Of a DNA stretch of 64,000 nt, positions 37,801 to 50,785 are shown in pieces (position 1 is the first letter of the stretch; each line of letters begins with the position of its first letter). A program made the translations under genes and the position numbers. Source of the DNA: Acanthosepion lycidas (taxonomy: Eukaryota; Mollusca; Cephalopoda; Sepiida; Sepiidae). The stretch is from assembly GCA_963932145.1 (NCBI GenBank), contig CAWVQA010000073.1, positions 62,001-126,000 of the forward strand, given 5' to 3'. Under the pieces are notes generated by a model that was not told the origin of the DNA, did not search any database, and was given only the letters and a program-made list of their open reading frames with translations.

Positions 37801-40004
37801 ACAAAGTTTTATTTAAGATTTTATGTTTTACACAACTTTTAATTACATAGCGATTTACATGCAAAATCTAGCTGTTTTGACTACTTTTTAACGCTAGTTT
37901 GTAAATATCAATAACTGTTTGAAAACATTAGAAAAACAATGAAATTATTGAAAATCGATATGAAATCAATCAAAACTTATTGATTTTAACTAGTTTCAGA
38001 AGTTTTGACTAAGTTATATTTAAGATTTTATGTTTTACACAACTTTTAATTACATAGCGATTTACATGCAAAATCTAGCTTTTTTCACTACTTTTTCAAC
38101 GCTAGATTGTAAATATCAATAACTGTTTGAAAACATTAGAAAAACAATGAAATTATTGAAAATCGATATGAAATCAATCAAAACTTATTGATTTTAACGA
38201 GTTTCAGAAGTTTTCACAAAGTTTTATTTAAGATTTTATGTTTTACACAACTTTTAATTACATAGCGATTTACATGCAAAATCTAGCTTTTTTCACTACT
38301 TTTTCAACGCTAGTTTGTAAATATAAATAACTGTTTGAAAACATTAGAAAAACAATGAAATTATTGAAAATCGATATGAAATCAATCAAAACTTATTGAT
38401 TTTAACTAGTTTCAGAAGTTTTGACAAAGTTATATTTAAATTTTATGTTTTACACAACTTTTAATTACATAGCGATTTACATGCAAAATCTAGCTGTTTT
38501 GACTACTTTTTAACGCTAGTTTGTAAATATCAATAACTGTTTGAAAACATTAGAAAAACAATGAAATTATTGAAAATCGATGTGAAATCAATCAAAACTT
38601 ATTGATTTTAACTAGTTTCAGAAGTTTTCACAAAGTTTTATTTAAGATTTTATGTTTTACACAACTTTTAATTACATAGCCATTTACATGCAAAATCTAG
38701 CTTTTTTCACTACTTTTTCAACGCTAGTTTGTAAATATCAATAACTGTTTGAAAACATTAGAAAAACAATGAAATTATTGAAAATCGATATGAAATCAAT
38801 CAAAACTTATTGATTTTAACTAGTTTCAGAAGTTTTGACAAAGTTATATTTAATATTTTATGTTTTACACAACTTTTAATTACATAGCGATTTACATGCA
38901 AAATCTAGCTTTTTTCACTACTTTTTAACGCTAGTTTGTAAATATCAATAACTGTTTGAAAACATTAGAAAAACAATGAAATTATTGAAAATCGATGTGA
39001 AATCAATCAAAACTTATTGATTTTAACTAGTTTCAGAAGTTTTCACAAAGTTTTATTTAAGATTTTATGTTTTACACAACTTTTAATTACATAGCGATTT
39101 ACATGCAAAATCTAGCTGTTTTGACTACTTTTTAACGCTGGTTTGTAAATATCAATAACTGTTTGAAAACATTAGAAAAACAATGAAATTATTGAAAATC
39201 GATATGAAATCAATCAAAACTTATTGATTTTAACAAGTTTCAGAAGTTTTGACTAAGTTATATTATAGATTTTATGTTTTACACAACTTTTAATTACATA
39301 GCGATTTACATGCAAAATCTAGCTTTTTTCACTACTTTTTCAACGCTAGATTGTAAATATCAATAACTGTTTGAAAACATTAGAAAAACAATGAAATTAT
39401 TGAAAATCGATGTGAAATCAATCAAAACTTATTGATTTTAACTAGTTTCAGAAGTTTTCACAAAGTTTTATCTAAGATTTTATGTTTTACACAACTTTTA
39501 ATTACATAGCCATTTACAGGCAAAATCTAGCTTTTTTCACTACTTTTTCAACGCTAGTTTGTAAATATCAATAACTGTTTGAAAACATTAGAAAAACAAT
39601 GAAATTATTGAAAATCGATATGAAATCAATCAAAACTTATTGATTTTAACTAGTTTCAGAAGTTTTGACAAAGTTATATTTAAGATTTTATGTTTTACAC
39701 AACTTTTAATTACATAGCGATTTACATGCAAAATCTAGCTTTTTTCACTACTTTTTAACGCTAGTTTGTAAATATCAATAACTCTTTGAAAACATTAGAA
39801 AAACAATGAAATTATTGAAAATCGATATGAAATCAATCAAAACTTATTGATTTTAACTAGTTTCAGAAGTTTTCACAAAGTTTTATTTAAGATTTTATGT
39901 TTTACACAACTTTTAATTACATAGCGATTTACATGCAAAATCTAGCTTTTTTCACTACTTTTTAACGCTAGTTTGTAAATATAAATAACTGTTTGAAAAC
40001 ATTA
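34818..40004. repeat. 21-mer HOR family, 25-monomer copy (5,187 bp)
   Basis: Monomer starts: 34818, 35025, 35232, 35441, 35648, 35856, 36064, 36271, 36480, 36687, 36894, 37101, 37309, 37517, 37724, 37931, 38139, 38347, 38553, 38761, 38968, 39175, 39383, 39591, 39798. It shares GATTATATG, TTAATT, AACAAG/ATTATAG and ACAGGC markers with 30,461, and directly follows it in tandem. It is longer by a 4-monomer duplication (36,271-37,100 repeated at 37,101-37,930). Units at 35232, 35856, 36271 and 36480 have single-base homopolymer changes. Confidence 0.92.
36271..37930. repeat. Nested 4-monomer duplication (2 x 830 bp)
   Basis: The quartet A/TTCAAC/GCTAGATT/CTCTTTG - GATATG/CACAAAG/TTCAAC - GATTTAAATGC - CCTATTG/GCTGTTTT occurs at 36,271, 36,480, 36,687, 36,894 and again at 37,101, 37,309, 37,517, 37,724. 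The first copy has CAAAAAC (one extra A) and TTGAAATCG (one A short). The second copy has neither, which favours those changes being very recent or technical. Confidence 0.9.
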
Positions 40005-43000
40005 GAAAAACAATGAAATTATTGAAAAACGATGTGAAATCAATCAAAACTTATTGATTTTAACTAGTTTCAGAAGTTTTCACAAAGTTTTATTTAAGAT
40101 TTTATGTTTTACACAACTTTTAATTACATAGCGATTTACATGCAAAATCAAGCTTTTTTCACAACTTTTTAACGCTATTTTGTAAATATTAATAACTGTC
40201 TGAAAACATTAGAAAAACAATGAAATTATTGAAAATCGATAATGAATCAATCAAAACTTATTGATTTTAACTAGTTTCAGAAGTTTTCACAAAGTTTTAT
40301 TTAAGATTTTATGTTTTACACAACTTTTAATTACATAGCGATTTACATGCAAAATCTAGCTTTTTTCACTACTTTTTAACGCTAGTTTGTAAATATAAAT
40401 AACTGTTTGAAAACATTAGAAAAACAATGAAATTATTGAAAATCGATGTGAAATCAATCAAAACTTATTGATTTTAACTAGTTTCAGAAGTTTTCACAAA
40501 GTTTTATTTAAGATTTTATGTTTTACACAACTTTTAATTACATAGCGATTTACATGCAAAATCTAGCTTTTTTCACTACTTTTTCAACGCTAGTTTGTAA
40601 ATATCAATAACTGTTTGAAAACATTAGAAAAACAATGAAATTATTGAAAATCGATATGAAATCAATCAAAACTTATTGATTTTAACTAGTTTCAGAAGTT
40701 TTCACAAAGTTATATTTAAGATTTAATGTTTTACACAACTTTTAATTACATAGCGATTTACATGCAAAATCTAGCTTTTTTCACTACTTTTTAACGCTAG
40801 TTTGTAAATATCAATAACTGTTTGAAAACATTAGAAAAACAATGAAATTATTGAAAATCGATGTGAAATCAATCAAAACTTATTGATTTTAACTAGTTTC
40901 AGAAGTTTTCACAAAGTTTTATTTAAGATTTTATGTTTTACACAACTTTTAATTACATAGCGATTTACATGCAAAATCTAGCTTTTTTCACTACTTTTTA
41001 ACGCTAGTTTGTAAATATCAATAACTGTTTGAAAACATTAGAAAAACAATGAAATTATTGAAAATCGATGTGAAATCAATCAAAACTTATTGATTTTAAC
41101 TAGTTTCAGAAGTTTTCACAAAGTTTTATTTAAGATTTTATGTTTTACACAACTTTTAATTACATAGCGATTTACATGCAAAATCTAGCTGTTTTGACTA
41201 CTTTTTAACGCTAGTTTGTAAATATCAATAACTGTTTGAAAACATTAGAAAAACAATGAAATTATTGAAAATCGATATGAAATCAATCAAAACTTATTGA
41301 TTTTAACTAGTTTCAGAAGTTTTGACAAAGTTATATATAAGATTTTATGTTTTACACAACTTTTAATTACATAGCGATTTACATGCAAAATCTAGCTTTT
41401 TTCACTACTTTTTCAACGCTAGATTGTAAATATCAATAACTCTTTGAAAACATTAGAAAAACAATGAAATTATTGAAAATCGATATGAAATCAATCAAAA
41501 CTTATTGATTTTAACTAGTTTCAGAAGTTTTCACAAAGTTTTATTTAAGATTTTATGTTTTACACAACTTTTAATTACATAGCGATTTACATGCAAAATC
41601 TAGCTTTTTTCACTACTTTTTCAACGCTAGTTTGTAAATATCAATAACTGTTTGAAAACATTAGAAAAACAATGAAATTATTGAAAATCGATATGAAATC
41701 AATCAAAACTTATTGATTTTAACTAGTTTCAGAAGTTTTGACAAAGTTATATTTAAGATTTTATGTTTTACACAACTTTTAATTACATAGCGATTTAAAT
41801 GCAAAATCTAGCTTTTTTCACTACTTTTTAACGCTAGTTTGTAAATATCAATAACTGTTTGAAAACATTAGAAAAACAATGAAATTATTGAAAATCGATG
41901 TGAAATCAATCAAAACCTATTGATTTTAACTAGTTTCAGAAGTTTTCACAAAGTTTTATTTAAGATTTTATGTTTTACACAACTTTTAATTACATAGCGA
42001 TTTACATGCAAAATCTAGCTGTTTTGACTACTTTTTAACGCTAGTTTGTAAATATCAATAACTGTTTGAAAACATTAGAAAAACAATGAAATTATTGAAA
42101 ATCGATATGAAATCAATCAAAACTTATTGATTTTAACTAGTTTCAGAAGTTTTGACTAAGTTATATTTAAGATTTTATGTTTTACACAACTTTTAATTAC
42201 ATAGCGATTTACATGCAAAATCTAGCTTTTTTCACTACTTTTTCAACGCTAGATTGTAAATATCAATAACTGTTTGAAAACATTAGAAAAACAATGAAAT
42301 TATTGAAAATCGATATGAAATCAATCAAAACTTATTGATTTTAACGAGTTTCAGAAGTTTTCACAAAGTTTTATTTAAGATTTTATGTTTTACACAACTT
42401 TTAATTACATAGCGATTTACATGCAAAATCTAGCTTTTTTCACTACTTTTTCAACGCTAGTTTGTAAATATAAATAACTGTTTGAAAACATTAGAAAAAC
42501 AATGAAATTATTGAAAATCGATATGAAATCAATCAAAACTTATTGATTTTAACTAGTTTCAGAAGTTTTGACAAAGTTATATTTAAATTTTATGTTTTAC
42601 ACAACTTTTAATTACATAGCGATTTACATGCAAAATCTAGCTGTTTTGACTACTTTTTAACGCTAGTTTGTAAATATCAATAACTGTTTGAAAACATTAG
42701 AAAAACAATGAAATTATTGAAAATCGATGTGAAATCAATCAAAACTTATTGATTTTAACTAGTTTCAGAAGTTTTCACAAAGTTTTATTTAAGATTTTAT
42801 GTTTTACACAACTTTTAATTACATAGCCATTTACATGCAAAATCTAGCTTTTTTCACTACTTTTTCAACGCTAGTTTGTAAATATCAATAACTGTTTGAA
42901 AACATTAGAAAAACAATGAAATTATTGAAAATCGATATGAAATCAATCAAAACTTATTCATTTTAACTAGTTTCAGAAGTTTTGACAAAGTTATATTTAA

Positions 43001-44151
43001 TATTTTATGTTTTACACAACTTTTAATTACATAGCGATTTACATGCAAAATCTAGCTTTTTTCACTACTTTTTAACGCTAGTTTGTAAATATCAATAACT
43101 GTTTGAAAACATTAGAAAAACAATGAAATTATTGAAAATCGATGTGAAATCAATCAAAACTTATTGATTTTAACTAGTTTCAGAAGTTTTCACAAAGTTT
43201 TATTTAAGATTTTATGTTTTACACAACTTTTAATTACATAGCGATTTACATGCAAAATCTAGCTGTTTTGACTACTTTTTAACGCTGGTTTGTAAATATC
43301 AATAACTGTTTGAAAACATTAGAAAAACAATGAAATTATTGAAAATCGATATGAAATCAATCAAAACTTATTGATTTTAACTAGTTTCAGAAGTTTTGAC
43401 TAAGTTATATTTAAGATTTTATGTTTTACACAACTTTTAATTACATAGCGATTTACATGCAAAATCTAGCTTTTTTCACTACTTTTTCAACGCTAGATTG
43501 TAAATATCAATAACTGTTTGAAAACATTAGAAAAACAATGAAATTATTGAAAATCGATATGAAATCAATCAAAACTTATTGATTTTAACTAGTTTCAGAA
43601 GTTTTCACAAAGTTTTATTTAAGATTTTATGTTTTACACAACTTTTAATTACATAGCGATTTACATGCAAAATCTAGCTTTTTTCACTACTTTTTCAACG
43701 CTAGTTTGTAAATATCAATAACTGTTTGAAAACATTAGAAAAACAATGAAATTATTGAAAATCGATATGAAATCAATCAAAACTTATTGATTTTAACTAG
43801 TTTCAGAAGTTTTGACAAAGTTATATTTAAGATTTTATGTTTTACACAACTTTTAATTACATAGCGATTTACATGCAAAATCTAGCTTTTTTCACTACTT
43901 TTTAACGCTAGTTTGTAAATATCAATAACTCTTTGAAAACATTAGAAAAACAATGAAATTATTGAAAATCGATATGAAATCAATCAAAACTTATTGATTT
44001 TAACTAGTTTCAGAAGTTTTCACAAAGTTTTATTTAAGATTTTATGTTTTACACAACTTTTAATTACATAGCGATTTACATGCAAAATTTAGCTTTTTTC
44101 ACTACTTTTTAACGCTAGTTTGTAAATATAAATAACTGTTTGAAAACATTA
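40005..44151. repeat. 21-mer HOR family, 20-monomer copy (4,147 bp)
   Basis: Monomer starts: 40005, 40212, 40419, 40627, 40834, 41041, 41248, 41456, 41664, 41871, 42078, 42286, 42494, 42700, 42908, 43115, 43322, 43530, 43738, 43945. It is the sister of 24,034-27,972 by TATATATAAG (41248) and AAAATTTAGC (43945). It differs from the 21-mer lineage by one unit at 40,834 in place of two, and by a plain GACTAAG and a type-A-front monomer (43322, 43530) where the 21-mer has AACAAG/ATTATAG and TATCTAAG/ACAGGC. A private CTTATTCATTTT lies in 42908. Confidence 0.92.
40834..41040. repeat. Hybrid monomer defining the 20-mer lineage
   Basis: Type B front with TTTTTTCAC and a TTAAC tail stands where the 21-mer has a B/TTCAAC monomer followed by an A/TTAAC monomer. 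The same replacement is at 24,863-25,069, so the one-monomer loss is ancestral to both copies of this lineage. The GATTATATG and TTAATT markers of the 21-mer are absent here, so it either predates them or was lost with the exchange. Confidence 0.75.
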
Positions 44152-47100
44152 GAAAAACAATGAAATTATTGAAAAACGATGTGAAATCAATCAAAACTTA
44201 TTGATTTTAACTAGTTTCAGAAGTTTTCACAAAGTTTTATTTAAGATTTTATGTTTTACACAACTTTTAATTACATAGCGATTTACATGCAAAATCAAGC
44301 TTTTTTCACAACTTTTTAACGCTATTTTGTAAATATTAATAACTGTCTGAAAACATTAGAAAAACAATGAAATTATTGAAAATCGATAATGAATCAATCA
44401 AAACTTATTGATTTTAACTAGTTTCAGAAGTTTTCACAAAGTTTTATTTAAGATTTTATGTTTTACACAACTTTTAATTACATAGCGATTTACATGCAAA
44501 ATCTAGCTTTTTTCACTACTTTTTAACGCTAGTTTGTAAATATAAATAACTGTTTGAAAACATTAGAAAAACAATGAAATTATTGAAAATCGATGTGAAA
44601 TCAATCAAAACTTATTGATTTTAACTAGTTTCAGAAGTTTTCACAAAGTTTTATTTAAGATTTTATGTTTTACACAACTTTTAATTACATAGCGATTTAC
44701 ATGCAAAATCTAGCTTTTTTCACTACTTTTTCAACGCTAGTTTGTAAATATCAATAACTGTTTGAAAACATTAGAAAAACAATGAAATTATTGAAAATCG
44801 ATATGAAATCAATCAAAACTTATTGATTTTAACTAGTTTCAGAAGTTTTCACAAAGTTATATTTAAGATTTAATGTTTTACACAACTTTTAATTACATAG
44901 CGATTTACATGCAAAATCTAGCTTTTTTCACTACTTTTTAACGCTAGTTTGTAAATATCAATAACTGTTTGAAAACATTAGAAAAACAATGAAATTATTG
45001 AAAATCGATGTGAAATCAATCAAAACTTATTGATTTTAACTAGTTTCAGAAGTTTTCACAAAGTTTTATTTAAGATTTTATGTTTTACACAACTTTTAAT
45101 TACATAGCGATTTACATGCAAAATCTAGCTTTTTTCACTACTTTTTCAACGCTAGTTTGTAAATATCAATAACTGTTTGAAAACATTAGAAAAACAATGA
45201 AATTATTGAAAATCGATATGAAATCAATCAAAACTTATTGATTTTAACTAGTTTCAGAAGTTTTGACAAAGTTATATTTAAGATTTTATGTTTTACACAA
45301 CTTTTAATTACATAGCGATTTACATGCAAAATCTAGCTTTTTTCACTACTTTTTAACGCTAGATTGTAAATATCAATAACTCTTTGAAAACATTAGAAAA
45401 ACAATGAAATTATTGAAAATCGATATGAAATCAATCAAAACTTATTGATTTTAACTAGTTTCAGAAGTTTCACAAAGTTTTATTTAAGATTTTATGTTTT
45501 ACACAACTTTTAATTACATAGCGATTTACATGCAAAATATAGCTTTTTTCACTACTTTTTCAACGCTAGTTTGTAAATATCAATAACTGTTTGAAAACAT
45601 TAGAAAAACAATGAAATTATTGAAAATCGATATGAAATCAATCAAAACTTATTGATTTTAACTAGTTTCAGAAGTTTTGACAAAGTTATATTTAAGATTT
45701 TATGTTTTACACAACTTTTAATTACATAGCGATTTAAATGCAAAATCTAGCTTTTTTCACTACTTTTTAACGCTAGTTTGTAAATATCAATAACTGTTTG
45801 AAAACATTAGAAAAACAATGAAATTATTGAAAATCGATGTGAAATCAATCAAAACCTATTGATTTTAACTAGTTTCAGAAGTTTTCACAAAGTTTTATTT
45901 AAGATTTTATGTTTTACACAACTTTTAATTACATAGCGATTTACATGCAAAATCTAGCTGTTTTGACTACTTTTTAACGCTAGTTTGTAAATATCAATAA
46001 CTGTGTGAAAACATTAGAAAAACAATGAAATTATTGAAAATCGATATGAAATCAATCAAAACTTATTGATTTTAACCAGTTTCAGAAGTTTTGACTAAGT
46101 TATATTTAAGATTTTATGTTTTACACAACTTTTAATTACATAGCGATTTACATGCAAAATCTAGCTTTTTTCACTACTTTTTCAACGCTAGATTGTAAAT
46201 ATCAATAACTGTTTGAAAACATTAGAAAAACAATGAAATTATTGAAAATCGATATGAAATCAATCAAAACTTATTGATTTTAACGAGTTTCAGAAGTTTT
46301 CACAAAGTTTTATTTAAGATTTTATGTTTTACACAACTTTTAATTACATAGCGATTTACATGCAAAATCTAGCTTTTTTCACTACTTTTTCAACGCTAGT
46401 TTGTAAATAGAAATAACTGTTTGAAAACATTAGAAAAACAATGAAATTATTGAAAATCGATATGAAATCAATCAAAACTTATTGATTTTAACTAGTTTCA
46501 GAAGTTTTGACAAAGTTATATTTAAATTTTATGTTTTACACAACTTTTAATTACATAGCGATTTACATGCAAAATCTAGCTGTTGTGACTACTTTTTAAC
46601 GCTAGTTTGTAAATATCAATAACTGTTTGAAAACATTAGAAAAACAATGAAATTATTGAAAATCGATGTGAAATCAATCAAAACTTATTGATTTTAACTA
46701 GTTTCAGAAGTTTTCACAAAGTTTTATTTAAGATTTTATGTTTTACACAACTTTTAATTACATAGCCATTTACATGCAAAATCTAGCTTTTTTCACTACT
46801 TTTTCAACGCTAGTTTGTAAATATCAATAACTGTTTGAAAACATTAGAAAAACAATGAAATTATTGAAAATCGATATGAAATCAATCAAAACTTATTGAT
46901 TTTAACTAGTTTCAGAAGTTTTGACAAAGTTATATTTAATATTTTATGTTTTACACAACTTTTAATTACATAGCGATTTACATGCAAAATCTAGCTTTTT
47001 TCACTACTTTTTAACGCTAGTTTGTAAATATCAATAACTGTTTGACAACATTAGAAAAACAATGAAATTATTGAAAATCGATGTGAAATCAATCAAAACT

Positions 47101-47466
47101 TATTGATTTTAACTAGTTTCAGAAGTTTCACAAAGTTTTATTTAAGATTTTATGTTTTACACAACTTTTAATTACATAGCGATTTACATGCAAAATCTAG
47201 CTGTTTTGACTACTTTTTAACGCTGGTTTGTAAATATCAATAACTGTTTGAAAACATTAGAAAAACAATGAAATTATTGAAAATCGATATGAAATCAATC
47301 AAAACTTATTGATTTTAACTAGTTTCAGAAGTTTTGACTAAGTTATATTTAAGATTTTATGTTTTACACAACTTTTAATTACATAGCGATTTACATGCAA
47401 AATCTAGCTTTTTTCACTACTTTTTAACGCTAGTTTGTAAATATCAATAACTGTTTGAAAACATTA
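44152..47466. repeat. 21-mer HOR family, partial and diverged 16-monomer copy
   Basis: Monomer starts: 44152, 44359, 44566, 44774, 44981, 45189, 45396, 45603, 45810, 46017, 46225, 46433, 46639, 46847, 47054, 47260. It begins with the anchor pair and GATTTAATG, then B/TTCAAC, then a hybrid (45,189: A with TTAAC but GCTAGATT and CTCTTTG) that jumps to the GATTTAAATGC part. It runs to GCTGGTTTG and GACTAAG but never reaches the pre-anchor monomer. From 45.4 to 47.1 kb it carries many private changes. This is the right edge of the 21-mer domain; no anchor monomer with the CTGTCTG tail occurs after it. Confidence 0.88.
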
Positions 47467-50400
47467 GAAAAACAATGAAATTATTGAAAATCGATGTGAA
47501 ATCAATCAAAACTTATTGATTTTAACTAGTTTCAGAAGTTTTCACAAAGATTTATTTAAGATTTTATGTTTTACACAACTTTTAATTACATAGCGATTTA
47601 CATGCAAAATCTAGCTTTTTTCACTACTTTTTAACGCTAGTTTGTAAATATCAATAACTGTTTGAAAACATTAGAAAAACAATGAAATTATTGAAAATCG
47701 ATGTGAAATCAATCAAAACTTATTGATTTTAACTAGTTTCAGAAGTTTTCACAAAGTTTTATTTAAGATTTTATGTTTTACACAACTTTTAATTACATAG
47801 CGATTTACATGCAAAATCTAGCTTTTTTCACTACTTTTTCAACGCTAGTTTGTAAATATCAATAACTCTTTGAAAACATTAGAAAAACAATGAAATTATT
47901 GAAAATCGATATGAAATCAATCAAAACTTATTGATTTTAACTAGTTTCAGAAGTTTTCACAAAGTTTTATTTAAGATTTTATGTTTTACACAACTTTTAA
48001 TTACATAGCGATTTACATGCAAAATCTAGCTTTTTTCACTACTTTTTCAACGCTAGTTTGTAAATATCAATAACTGTTTGAAAACATTAGAAAAACAATG
48101 AAATTATTGAAAATCGATATGAAATCAATCAAAACTTATTGATTTTAACTAGTTTCAGAAGTTTTGACAAAGTTATATTTAAGATTTAATGTTTTACACA
48201 ACTTTTAATTACATATCGATTTACATGCAAAATCTAGCTTTTTTCACTACTTTTTAACGCTAGTTTGTAAATATCAATAACTGTTTGAAAACATTAGAAA
48301 AACAATGAAATTATTGAAAATCGATGTGAAATCAATCAAAACTTATTGATTTTAACAAGTTTCAGAAGTTTTCACAAAGTTTTATTTAAGATTTTATGTT
48401 TTACACAACTTTTAATTACATAGCGATTTACATGCAAAATCTAGCTTTTTTCACTACTTTTTCAACGCTAGTTTGTAAATATCAATAACTGTTTGAAAAC
48501 ATTAGAAAAACAATGAAATTATTGAAAATCGATATGAAATCAATCAAAACTTATTGATTTTAACTAGTTTCAGAAGTTTTGACAAAGTTATATTTAAGAT
48601 TTTATGTTTTACACAACTTTTAATTACATAGCGATTTACATGCAAAATCTAGCTTTTTTCACTACTTTTTCAACGCTAGTTTGTAAATATCAATAACTGT
48701 TTGAAAACATTAGAAAAACAATGAAATTATTGAAAATCGATGTGAAATCAATCAAAACTTATTGATTTTAACAAGTTTCAGAAGTTTTCACAAAGTTTTA
48801 TTTAAGATTTTATGTTTTACACAACTTTTAATTACATAGCGATTTACATGCAAAATCTAGCTTTTTTCACTACTTTTTCAACGCTAGTTTGTAAATATCA
48901 ATAACTGTTTGAAAACATTAGAAAAACAATGAAATTATTGAAAATCGATATGAAATCAATCAAAACTTATTGATTTTAACTAGTTTCAGAAGTTTTGACA
49001 AAGTTATATTTAAGATTTAATGTTTTACACAACTTTTAATTACATAGCGATTTACATGCAAAATCTAGCTTTTTTCACTACTTTTTAACGCTAGTTTGTA
49101 AATATCAATAACTGTTTGAAAACATTAGAAAAACAATGAAATTATTGAAAATCGATGTGAAATCAATCAAAACTTATTGATTTTAACTAGTTTCAGAAGT
49201 TTTCACAAAGTTTTATTTAAGATTTTATGTTTTACACAACTTTTAATTACATAGCGATTTACATGCAAAATCTAGCTTTTTTCACTACTTTTTCAACGCT
49301 AGTTTGTAAATATCAATAACTCTTTGAAAACATTAGAAAAACAATGAAATTATTGAAAATCGATATGAAATCAATCAAAACTTATTGATTTTAACTAGTT
49401 TCAGAAGTTTTGACAAAGTTATATTTAATATTTTATGTTTTACACAACTTTTAATTACATAGCGATTTACATGCAAAATCTAGCTTTTTTCACTACTTTT
49501 TAACGCTAGTTTGTAAATATCAATAACTGTTTGAAAACATTAGAAAAACAATGAAATTATTGAAAATCGATGTGAAATCAATCAAAACTTATTGATTTTA
49601 ACTAGTTTCAGAAGTTTTCACAAAGTTTTATTTAAGATTTTATGTTTTACACAACTTTTAATTACATAGCGATTTACATGCAAAATCTAGCTGTTTTGAC
49701 TACTTTTTAACGCTAGTTTGTAAATATCAATAACTGTTTGAAAACATTAGAAAAACAATGAAATTATTGAAAATCGATATGAAATCAATCAAAACTTATT
49801 ATTTTAACTAGTTTCAGAAGTTTTGACTAAGTTATATTTAAGATTTTATGTTTTACACAGCTTTTAATTACATAGCGATTTACATGCAAAATCTAGCTTT
49901 TTTCAATACTTTTTCAACGCTAGATTGTAAATATCAATAACTCTTTGAAAACATTAGAAAAACAATGAAATTATTGAAAATCGATATGAAATCAATCAAA
50001 ACTTATTGATTTTAACAAGTTTCAGACGTTTTGACAAAGTTATATTTAAGATTTTATGTTTTACACAACTTTTAATTACATAGCGATTTACATGCAAAAT
50101 CTAGCTTTTTTCACTACTTTTTCAACGCTAGTTTGTAAATATCAATAACTGTTTGAAAACATTAGAAAAACAATGAAATTATTGAAAATCGATATGAAAT
50201 CAATCAAAACTTATTGATTTTAACTAGTTTCAGAAGTTTTGACAAAGTTATATTTAAGATTTTATGTTTTACACAACTTTTAATTACATAGCGATTTACA
50301 TGCAAAATCTAGCTTTTTTCACTACTTTTTAACGCTAGTTTGTAAATATCAATAACTGTTTGAAAACATTAGAAAAACAATTAAATTATTGAAAATCGAT

Positions 50401-50785
50401 GTGAAATCAATCAAAACTTATTGATTTTAACTAGTTTCAGAAGTTTTCACAAAGTTTTATTTAAGATTTTATGTTTTACACAACTTTTAATTACATAGCG
50501 ATTTACATGCAAAATCTAGCTGTTTTGACTACTTTTTAACGCTAGTTTGTAAATATCAATAACTGTTTGAAAACATTAGAAAAACAATGAAATTATTGAA
50601 AATCGATATGAAATCAATCAAAACTTATTGATTTTAACTAGTTTCAGAAGTTTTGACAAAGTTATATTTAAGATTTTATGTTTTACACAACTTTTAATTA
50701 CATAGCGATTTACATGCAAAATCTAGCTTTTTTCACTACTTTTTAACGCTAGTTTGTAAATATCAATAACTGTTTGAAAACATTA
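47467..50785. repeat. Mixed block of 16 monomers, start of the right domain
   Basis: Monomer starts: 47467, 47674, 47882, 48090, 48297, 48505, 48713, 48921, 49128, 49336, 49543, 49750, 49957, 50165, 50372, 50579. New markers appear: CACAAAGATTTAT (47467), ACATATCGATTT with GATTTAATG (48090), AACAAG in B monomers (48297, 48713), ACACAGCTTTT with TTCAATAC (49750), AACAAG with CAGACGTTTT (49957), CAATTAAATT (50372). All except CAGACG recur in the 54-64 kb domain. AAACTTATTATTTTAAC at 49750 is a private 1 bp loss in the dyad. The TTTAATATTTT - GCTGTTTT - GACTAAG triplet (49336-49750) parallels window bases 1-622. Confidence 0.85.
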
